Positions 23,583 to 28,603 of a DNA stretch of 28,603 bases are shown one piece after another. Position 1 is the stretch's first letter, and each line of letters begins with the position of its first letter. The stretch lies in NCBI GenBank assembly GCA_041855385.1, contig JBHAEC010000112.1, forward strand, positions 1 through 28,603, in the 5' to 3' direction. This stretch comes from JBHAEC01 sp041855385 (lineage in GTDB: Bacteria > Bacillota > Negativicutes > Veillonellales > Veillonellaceae). The notes under the pieces were generated by a model, which searched no databases, was not told the origin of the DNA, and saw only the letters and a list, made by a program, of their open reading frames with translations. Position numbers and translations under genes: made by a program.

Positions 23583-23944
23583 TGGACAGGATTGTCTTGA
23601 AAAATATGGCCTTTTACGGGTATCATGGTGATTTGGTAGAGGAAACCCAGTTGGGACAGCGTTTTTTTGTGGATGTAGCCCTGGCATTAGACTTAAGTAA
23701 GGCCGGACAGAGTGATGATGTAAAAGACACGGTGAGCTATGCCGATGTATACGCCCTGGTGGATGAAGTAATGAAAAGCGAATCTTACCGTCTTTTGGAG
23801 CGATTGGCTACGGTTGTATGTGAAAAAATATGGGAATCACAGCGCGATGTGGTGGGCGTTTCTGTATCTGTCAGAAAACCGTCCGCACCGGTACCGGGAA
23901 TCATGGATTACGCAGAAGTAACAATAAATAGGGGACAAGTATGA
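23582..23944 (+). CDS. folB: Dihydroneopterin aldolase
   Basis: Splits 7,8-dihydroneopterin to 6-hydroxymethyl-dihydropterin and glycolaldehyde. The 120-residue protein has the N-terminal GYHGDLVEETQLGQRF block with the active-site Glu, the VSYADVYALV segment and the lysine of VRKPSAPVPG. It starts in the last base of the folP stop codon (TAATG) and ends in a 4-nt ATGA overlap with folK. Confidence 0.95.
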   Translation: MDRIVLKNMAFYGYHGDLVEETQLGQRFFVDVALALDLSKAGQSDDVKDTVSYADVYALVDEVMKSESYRLLERLATVVCEKIWESQRDVVGVSVSVRKPSAPVPGIMDYAEVTINRGQV

Positions 23945-24453
23945 TTACCTGCTACATCGCACTGGGCTCCAATGTGGGAGAGCGAAAAGAGCATTTAAAA
24001 AGGGCATTAAGTCAGCTTGAGTCCTATGAGGGGATGCGCATTCTTGCGTGTTCTTCTTTGTATGAAACTCCGCCATGGGGCTATACGAATCAAAGGGAGT
24101 TTTTAAATGCTCTCTGCAAACTACAGACCAAAACGTCCCTTAAGGAGTTGTTTCGTATTTTGCAACAGGTGGAAGAGTCCGGAGGGCGGAAAAGAGAAGT
24201 TGTGTGGGGGCCCAGAACAATCGATCTGGATATTATATATTGCCTTGAAGAAACCCTTGAGGAGGAAGAGTTGGCGGTACCTCATTTGCGTTTCTGGGAT
24301 CGACTGTTTGTACTTCTCCCTTTAGAGGAGCTTGATCCCGATTTTTCCTTTAGGGGGGAGCACATACGAAAGAGAATAAAGGAACTTCCCGCAGAAAATA
24401 TTCGGATTTACGAAGGTCCGGATTGGTGGGTATGTAAAGAAAAGAGAAAATAA
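23941..24453 (+). CDS. folK: 2-amino-4-hydroxy-6-hydroxymethyldihydropteridine diphosphokinase (HPPK)
   Basis: Transfers pyrophosphate from ATP to 6-hydroxymethyl-dihydropterin, the substrate for FolP. The 170-residue protein has IALGSNVGERKEHL at the N-terminus, SSLYETPPWGYTNQREFLNA, the signature WGPRTIDLDIIY and PHLRFWDRLFVLLPL. It is the last gene of the folate operon; no folC, and no candidate for the dihydroneopterin triphosphate pyrophosphatase step, is present here. Confidence 0.95.
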   Translation: MITCYIALGSNVGERKEHLKRALSQLESYEGMRILACSSLYETPPWGYTNQREFLNALCKLQTKTSLKELFRILQQVEESGGRKREVVWGPRTIDLDIIYCLEETLEEEELAVPHLRFWDRLFVLLPLEELDPDFSFRGEHIRKRIKELPAENIRIYEGPDWWVCKEKRK

Positions 24454-24461
24454 AATAAAAT

Positions 24462-24519
24462 AACCCCTCTTTATGTCTAAGAGATGATAGTGTCTCGGCA
24501 TAAAGAGGGGTTTGTTTTT
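24462..24519. terminator. Bidirectional terminator between folK and the hydroxyacid dehydrogenase gene
   Basis: A 14-bp perfect stem (24462-24475 with 24499-24512) has a 23-nt loop that contains a small inner GAGA/TCTC stem. T-rich sequence follows on the plus strand and A/T-rich sequence on the other side. The leftward gene ends at 24518, just beside the right arm. Confidence 0.88.
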
Positions 24520-25477
24520 ACATATCGCTTGCTTTGCGCAAATGATTGCGGATAACGTCACAGGAAGAATCAAAAAGTGCCTTTTCATCCTCTGTCATAT
24601 GGATCTCGATGATTGAGTCAACGCCGTCTTTTCCTATGATAGCAGGAACAGAAGCGAATACTTCATGCTGTCCGTATTGCCCGTCCAGGTAACAGGAAAA
24701 AGGAAGAAGTTTTTTCTCGTCGTGGAAAATAGCTCTTACCAGTTCCACGGAAGAAGTAGCAATCCCGAATTCGGTAGAACCTTTTCCTTTCAATACAAGA
24801 TATCCTCCGTATTTCATATCGGCCACCATTTGCTCTCTGTTGAAGTCCGGGAAACGATGAGGCATTTCTTTTTGTAATTCTGTCAGAGATTTACCTCCAA
24901 TTCCTACATGTGACCATGGAACCATAGCCGTACTACCGTGTTCCGCCATAGCATATGCAGTGAGCGCTTTACGACTCACCTTGAGTGTTTCCGACAGAAG
25001 CATTTGAAGGCGTGCGGAATCGAGGGCGGTCCCGGTAGAAATGATTTTATGTGTAGGATAGTTAAGTTCTTGCTGAATGTATGCAGCGACTACATCGGCA
25101 GGATTTGAAATACTGATGATGATTCCGTTAAAACCGGACCGCTTTATGCGAGGAATTATTTCTTTTAGAACTTCAACGGTTGACCCCAATGTGTCCAGTC
25201 GATCCTGTGTTAAGTCGGGAAGGGGCCCGGCGGAGATAAACATGATGTCGCAGTCGGTGCAATCCTCTATTTCGCATGCTTTAGCATACACATGGTGAGG
25301 AAAATAGCTTACGGCATCATTGATATCACGAGCTTGAGAAATAGCCTTAGGTTTATCAATATCTACCATGTATAACTCATCTACTTCTCCTTGTGTAGCA
25401 AGTGCAAAGGCAACATGAGACCCTACATGTCCCGTTCCTATAATAGCTACTTTTCGTAAATGTATGGATTTTGTCAT
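24518..25477 (-). CDS. L-2-hydroxyacid dehydrogenase, lactate dehydrogenase family
   Basis: An NAD-dependent reductase of 2-oxo acids. The 319-residue protein has the Rossmann motif GTGHVG (14-19), Asp39 in MVDID (NAD preference), R93, N125 (ISNP), R156 (LDSAR) and the catalytic H180 (AEHGS), so the LDH catalytic set is complete. At the position equivalent to LDH Gln102, which selects pyruvate, it has Pro87 in AGPLPDLTQDR. That points to a bulkier substrate, as in L-2-hydroxyisocaproate dehydrogenase. A clear AAAGGAG site precedes ATG 25477. Prophage sequence begins only about 25-45 nt upstream, so its native promoter may be displaced. Confidence 0.9.
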   Translation of the reverse strand: MTKSIHLRKVAIIGTGHVGSHVAFALATQGEVDELYMVDIDKPKAISQARDINDAVSYFPHHVYAKACEIEDCTDCDIMFISAGPLPDLTQDRLDTLGSTVEVLKEIIPRIKRSGFNGIIISISNPADVVAAYIQQELNYPTHKIISTGTALDSARLQMLLSETLKVSRKALTAYAMAEHGSTAMVPWSHVGIGGKSLTELQKEMPHRFPDFNREQMVADMKYGGYLVLKGKGSTEFGIATSSVELVRAIFHDEKKLLPFSCYLDGQYGQHEVFASVPAIIGKDGVDSIIEIHMTEDEKALFDSSCDVIRNHLRKASDM

Positions 25478-25499
25478 TATTTACTGGCTCCTTTTTAAT

Positions 25500-25521
25500 T
25501 TCGTCAAAAATTCGTCAAAAA
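25500..25521. repeat. Two tandem 11-bp repeats at the prophage junction, possible attachment or integrase-binding site
   Basis: TTCGTCAAAAA occurs twice head to tail, without mismatch, between the dehydrogenase gene and the integrase stop. Its place at the element boundary suggests an att core or integrase arm sites. Confidence 0.5.
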
Positions 25522-25523
25522 TT

Positions 25524-26588
25524 TTACGCAAACATACGCTCAATGGTTTTCTTTGCTTTCGCTTCCATTTCGTCGGAATAGTGCAGATACACATTAATGA
25601 TTGTGCTGACCGAGTCCCCGAGCAGGATTGCTACGGTTTTTACATCCATGCCCTCGGCTAATAACCGGGTAGCGTAGGTGTGTCTAAAATCATGCACAGA
25701 AGTACCAGGCAGATACCGCCGTAGTATGTAGTTGACACTGTTGGATTCTGCCCATTTATCAGAAAACAACCTTCCGGATATATGGGTAGGGCGTTGCCTG
25801 TACTCCTGTAAAATGGCTATCAACGCAGTCGGAATCGGAATACGACGGATTCCGTTTTTGCTCTTTGGTTTAGTAAACCCTGCTTCGGTCTCCGATATCC
25901 GTCCCCACTGCCTGTGTACGTCTACAAACCCCTGTTTACAATCGATATCTGACCACGTAAGCCCGACAATTTCTCCGTACCTCATGCCTGTATACCGTGC
26001 TATCGCCAGTTTAACATATGCCGGTTCATGTACCTTGCCTTTAATAGCTTCAAAAAATGAATCTAGCGTATCCTGTGATAGGATGTGCAGTCTTGGCCTG
26101 TCTGTTTTTCTGCTTGTTAGCTCTTCCGCCGGATTATCTGCAATGATGTTATAGTATTTGGCGTGTTTGCATATAAGCTTGATGAGGGAAATTGATAAGT
26201 TTATCGTTCTAGGCGCCGCCTTAATGCCGTTGATTTGGCGAGTAAGTAGTATCGGTGTAAGCTCCCTTACCTGCACATCTGCTAGATTGCCTAATCGCCT
26301 AAACGCGCACTCATAGGTGCGTAAGGTACTGCCTCGGAGTTCAGTAGCCCTATCCAGTTTATACAGCTCCCAAAATTCGCCAAGTGTAATTGTTTGAAGT
26401 GCCTTATCTGTCGTTAGTTGACTAGATTGCCTTACCTCGTCCACTATATCGTTAGCCGCCAATTTGGCGTCTCGTTGCGTACTAAATCCCTGCTTGGATT
26501 TTTGCCGCCATTTTCCAAAGCGGTCTTTATAAGAGACAATGACTTGATAGCCATTGTCTTTTTTTCGTACTGTCAAATTATGTTGCAT
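25524..26588 (-). CDS. int: Phage tyrosine-recombinase integrase
   Basis: Catalyses site-specific integration and excision of the prophage. The 354-residue protein has an N-terminal arm-binding domain (KDRFGKWRQKSKQGFSTQRDA), a SAM-like core-binding domain (about 65-160) and a catalytic domain. Catalytic residues visible: R203 in TGMRYGEIVGL, Lys in the beta-hairpin around 240-244, H299 and R302 in HDFRHTYATRLL, and nucleophile Y334 in INVYLHYS. The usual second His/Trp position is Asp325 in LLGDS, a variation seen in some integrases. It starts 6 nt after the small membrane protein gene and probably belongs to the repressor operon. Confidence 0.95.
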   Translation of the reverse strand: MQHNLTVRKKDNGYQVIVSYKDRFGKWRQKSKQGFSTQRDAKLAANDIVDEVRQSSQLTTDKALQTITLGEFWELYKLDRATELRGSTLRTYECAFRRLGNLADVQVRELTPILLTRQINGIKAAPRTINLSISLIKLICKHAKYYNIIADNPAEELTSRKTDRPRLHILSQDTLDSFFEAIKGKVHEPAYVKLAIARYTGMRYGEIVGLTWSDIDCKQGFVDVHRQWGRISETEAGFTKPKSKNGIRRIPIPTALIAILQEYRQRPTHISGRLFSDKWAESNSVNYILRRYLPGTSVHDFRHTYATRLLAEGMDVKTVAILLGDSVSTIINVYLHYSDEMEAKAKKTIERMFA

Positions 26589-26594
26589 ATGACC

Positions 26595-26849
26595 TTATTC
26601 CCAACGATTACTGAATTCTTGAAATTCTCGGTACCCTATCTCCACCCATATAGGATACTGTTTATCGAAATCTTTCATGACTAAGTAGCGTAATGCTCCA
26701 TAACCAACCCAATACCCACCAATTAAAATATACCACCCTGCACCGCTAAATCTTTCAGCCAAATAAACCAGCACCGAAGTTATGATAAACGTCAAAGTAA
26801 ATAACCCAAATACCGTATCCGTTGTCCAATCTCTAAGCCTAAATCTCAT
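26595..26849 (-). CDS. Small two-helix membrane protein in the prophage lysogeny module
   Basis: An unrecognised 84-residue protein with two hydrophobic helices (about 13-31 and 38-57) joined by a short loop and a charged C-terminal tail. ATG 26849 follows GAGAGGAG at good spacing; a longer frame up to 26912 would overlap the protease gene and has no site. It sits between immA and int in the leftward operon, so it is expressed in the lysogen. Such positions often hold superinfection-exclusion or other lysogenic-conversion genes, but this is inference from location. Confidence 0.72.
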   Translation of the reverse strand: MRFRLRDWTTDTVFGLFTLTFIITSVLVYLAERFSGAGWYILIGGYWVGYGALRYLVMKDFDKQYPIWVEIGYREFQEFSNRWE

Positions 26850-26868
26850 ACTACTCACTCCTCTCCGG

Positions 26869-27342
26869 CTAAATATACGCTCCACTATCAATAAAACAAA
26901 CTGTGCGTTCAAATACCTTTAGCAACTCAATAACCCCCTCTACTGTTAATTTTTCCTCGTACCGAATGCCGTCTATCATATCTCGATTGTTTCTAAGGCA
27001 AGTATGCGAGATAAGCAAAAATGCAAACTTATTAGCCTCAAACTCTTTATAATCTTTCTCTTCCTTGGTTAGCGCGTGGAAATCAATGACCTTACTAAGT
27101 AGCCCGTGCAAGAAAATATGCCCAATCTCGTGGGCAATAACTACGTTCTTTACATCATTAGGTAAGGCGCTATCTACGATAATATACTGCACATTTAAGA
27201 GCTTAACGGCCATACCTCGAACACCTAAGGCTCGTAGCTCTTTATACACGATTTTAAACCCTAATTTTTGTGCCAATTCGACTGGATCATTCGTTTCGTA
27301 CCTATGAATAATATCTATTACACCGGGTAAGAGCTTTTTCAT
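26869..27342 (-). CDS. immA: ImmA/IrrE-family metalloprotease
   Basis: A 157-residue zinc metallopeptidase with the H71-E72-I-G-H75 motif (IAHEIGHIFLHG) and a downstream EFEANKFAFLL helix supplying the third ligand. In ICEBs1 and related elements ImmA cleaves the adjacent repressor and so induces the element. Its start codon overlaps the repressor stop by 4 nt (ATGA), which supports that pairing here. The C-terminal part (about 110-157) is unlike known domains I can name. Confidence 0.92.
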   Translation of the reverse strand: MKKLLPGVIDIIHRYETNDPVELAQKLGFKIVYKELRALGVRGMAVKLLNVQYIIVDSALPNDVKNVVIAHEIGHIFLHGLLSKVIDFHALTKEEKDYKEFEANKFAFLLISHTCLRNNRDMIDGIRYEEKLTVEGVIELLKVFERTVCFIDSGAYI

Positions 27343-27719
27343 TTATTCTGTTCCTCTTCTACCGTTACCCTAATCAACTTCTTAAGCATGGCCCGCTTAG
27401 CCTCGTCAAGCGGATATTCAAGGCCATCAAAGAAGATAGTAGCTTTTTCGATTTCCTCTCCAATATCAAATGCAGGTTTTTGTATTACTGTCTCCACGGC
27501 TTTCTCGTCGCCGTCCATAAGGTACCTGGTAGAAGTACGTAATGCCTTGGCAAGAAGCGGAATTTTTGAATTGGGTAAGTCGATTTTACCTAACTCTATC
27601 TTGTGTATCGTGCTCCTAGATGTGTAGCCGACTTTTAACGCCAGCTCTTCCTGCGACATACATAGTTTCACCCGCAATTTCCTAATCCTGTCATAAATAG
27701 TTTCCTTAGTGCGTTCCAT
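27339..27719 (-). CDS. XRE-family repressor of the prophage
   Basis: A 126-residue protein starting MERTKETIYDRIRKLR with a helix-turn-helix (SQEELALKVGYTSRSTIHKIE) in the first 60 residues and a short acidic C-terminal domain. It is too small and lacks the Ser/Lys pair for a LexA-type self-cleaving repressor, which fits control by the ImmA protease next door. ATG 27719 is preceded by AAAAGGAGG. It is the first gene of the leftward lysogeny operon and faces the Cro-like gene across a shared promoter region. Confidence 0.9.
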   Translation of the reverse strand: MERTKETIYDRIRKLRVKLCMSQEELALKVGYTSRSTIHKIELGKIDLPNSKIPLLAKALRTSTRYLMDGDEKAVETVIQKPAFDIGEEIEKATIFFDGLEYPLDEAKRAMLKKLIRVTVEEEQNK

Positions 27720-27743
27720 ACATAGGCACCTCCTTTTATATAG

Positions 27744-27773
27744 ATAATAACATATATGGAGCGTGATAATCAA
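27744..27773 (-). promoter_or_regulatory. Leftward (repressor) promoter of the prophage switch
   Basis: On the minus strand TTGATT (27773-27768), an 18-nt spacer and TATTAT (27749-27744). An A/T tract lies directly upstream of the -35. Confidence 0.65.
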
Positions 27774-27801
27774 TTTTTTTTGGTTTTTTCTTAAAAAAAA
27801 A

Positions 27802-27830
27802 TTGACTTTAAATCTACTTTGCGTTATTCT
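27802..27830 (+). promoter_or_regulatory. Rightward (early) promoter of the prophage switch
   Basis: TTGACT (27802-27807), a 17-nt spacer and TATTCT (27825-27830). An eight-to-nine-A tract directly upstream can act as an UP element. Confidence 0.7.
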
Positions 27831-27871
27831 TAATTTGTGGCGTGTAGGTAAACAAAAAGGAGGTGATCTGT

Positions 27872-28072
27872 ATGAACCTAAAAAAACTCTCCAATAAAAT
27901 AGCGCAGAAAGGAGTTAAGCTAACTGTCGTTGCCGAATCCCTTGGCATAACGACGCAAGCGCTCCATAACAAGCTGTCGGGAAAATCGGAGTTTAGACAC
28001 AGCGAAACTGTGCTGTTGTGCGAACTACTAAATATAGACAGCGCAGAACGTGACGATATTTTTTTTAACTAA
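27872..28072 (+). CDS. Cro-like XRE-family regulator
   Basis: A 66-residue protein that is almost entirely one helix-turn-helix domain: GVKLTVVAESLGITTQALHN then KLSGKSEFRHSE, followed by an ELLNID helix. Such small proteins encoded first on the early side of a phage switch repress the lysogenic promoter. ATG 27872 follows AAGGAGGTGA; an in-frame GTG at 27863 overlaps that site. It faces the repressor gene across 152 nt. Confidence 0.88.
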   Translation: MNLKKLSNKIAQKGVKLTVVAESLGITTQALHNKLSGKSEFRHSETVLLCELLNIDSAERDDIFFN

Positions 28073-28110
28073 TGTGTGGACTGTAAGGAAACAAAAAAGG
28101 AGGGGTGACT

Positions 28111-28422
28111 ATGGAGTGCGTTACGCTGTCCGCAAAAGAGACAGCGGAAGTGTTAGGTATCGCGCTTTCCTCTGTATATGAGCTGAAAGCAAGCGGAAAA
28201 CTGAAGCCTTGTAAAAACTTACCCGGCATAAAATTTAGGAAAAAAGACGTGCTAGCCCTTGTAGAGTTAGGTACGGAATATGGCGCCTTTGAGTATCAAC
28301 GACTCAAACGGAGTCATGACACCGTACAACAAGAAAACGCGGAGCTAAAACGTCAGTTATTAAAATTAGCTGCCGAGGTCAACCTCATGTGCAGTCAGTT
28401 AGTAAAGGAGGGAAACCTATGA
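28111..28422 (+). CDS. Excisionase-like/MerR-type helix-turn-helix protein with coiled coil
   Basis: A 103-residue protein with an N-terminal winged-helix domain of the excisionase/AlpA type (SAKETAEVLGIALSSVYELK then GIKFRKKDVLALVE) and a C-terminal probable coiled coil (about 63-97, heptad-like QQENAELKRQLLKLAAEV). It could be the excisionase or an early regulator. ATG 28111 follows AAGGAGGGG. It overlaps the next gene by the ATGA tetranucleotide. Confidence 0.8.
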   Translation: MECVTLSAKETAEVLGIALSSVYELKASGKLKPCKNLPGIKFRKKDVLALVELGTEYGAFEYQRLKRSHDTVQQENAELKRQLLKLAAEVNLMCSQLVKEGNL

Positions 28423-28603
28423 CGATTAAGGCCTCTAAAGAATGGCAGGCGCTACACAAGACATTCCCGCCGGAACGTGAAATCCGGCTATCCATACTCC
28501 GTCAATTCGGTGAATTCCTAAACCGATTCTCTGACGGCCCGGTGTGTATATATCTACACCACGTAAATGGAATAGAAATGGTCAAAATCAAGAAATTCAT
28601 AGA
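28419..28603 (+). CDS. Prophage early protein, cut by the window end
   Basis: An open frame of 61 codons runs to the end of the window, starting MTIKASKEWQALHKTFPPER after an AAGGAGGG site and overlapping the previous stop by 4 nt. I recognise no domain. Operon placement, ribosome-binding site and unbroken frame support it as a real gene. Confidence 0.65.
   Translation, partial: MTIKASKEWQALHKTFPPEREIRLSILRQFGEFLNRFSDGPVCIYLHHVNGIEMVKIKKFI

Larger units (their letters stand above)
25478..28603. mobile_element. Left end of an integrated prophage (continues beyond the window)
   Basis: A contiguous module with temperate-phage layout: a terminal tyrosine integrase, a small membrane protein, an ImmA-type protease and a repressor read leftward, and across a divergent promoter region a Cro-like protein, an excisionase-like protein and an early gene read rightward. 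The boundary lies between the dehydrogenase start (25477) and the integrase stop (25524). The exact attachment core cannot be fixed without the other end. An integrative conjugative element is possible but the repressor/Cro layout favours a phage. Confidence 0.85.

Noticed and set aside
25732..26154. 140-codon plus-strand frame opposite the integrase
   Set aside because: It mirrors the integrase codons and has no start signal.
1..28603. CRISPR arrays, insertion sequences or tRNA genes
   Set aside because: I saw no regularly spaced repeats, transposase frames with terminal inverted repeats, or cloverleaf sequences in the window.

Overview
The window reads as a chromosomal segment of a low-to-medium GC anaerobe of the Firmicutes lineage. 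A Negativicutes member (Veillonella/Dialister/Megasphaera type) is my best guess, resting on the gene mix (glycyl-radical pyruvate metabolism beside cytochrome bd, no other respiratory genes in view), strong GGAGG ribosome-binding sites and many extended -10 promoters. The genus is inference only. The right end is the early region of an integrated prophage.

Layout. (1) 1-180: 5S rRNA and a perfect hairpin terminator, the end of an rRNA operon. (2) 333-3554: a pyruvate formate-lyase locus in which the enzyme is split. One gene encodes the body with the catalytic Cys-Cys pair, a 79-residue gene encodes the glycyl-radical C-terminus, and the third is the radical-SAM activase. (3) 3889-5506: a PhoU-like DUF47 protein and a Pit phosphate permease. 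(4) 5580-12315: a regulatory region, an Rrf2-type cysteine-rich regulator, cydA, cydB and the CydDC exporter. (5) 12345-15102: a SUFU-domain protein and two unrecognised membrane proteins. (6) 15282-17345: an HD-domain hydrolase, then a leftward vitamin B6 pair (pyridoxal kinase and an ECF S component). (7) 17525-20540: a cytosolic class A beta-lactamase-fold protein, an LD-carboxypeptidase and a two-gene chromate transporter. (8) 20621-24453: an ABC-F ATPase followed by a tightly packed folE-folP-folB-folK operon. (9) 24518-25477: a leftward L-2-hydroxyacid (lactate-type) dehydrogenase. (10) about 25500-28603: the prophage, with integrase, small membrane protein, ImmA-type protease and repressor leftward, and a Cro-like protein, an excisionase-like protein and a cut-off gene rightward.

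How the parts fit. PFL is destroyed by oxygen through cleavage at its glycyl radical. Here the radical-bearing piece is a separate, cheaply replaced polypeptide, and an oxygen-scavenging cytochrome bd operon under a probable Fe-S regulator lies about 3 kb away. This suggests an anaerobe adapted to brief oxygen exposure. The split PFL is the most interesting item in the window. Others are a promoter-plus-terminator mini-unit before the cyd operon, a prophage inserted directly upstream of the lactate-type dehydrogenase, and an A/T-tract inverted repeat holding both -35 boxes of the prophage switch.
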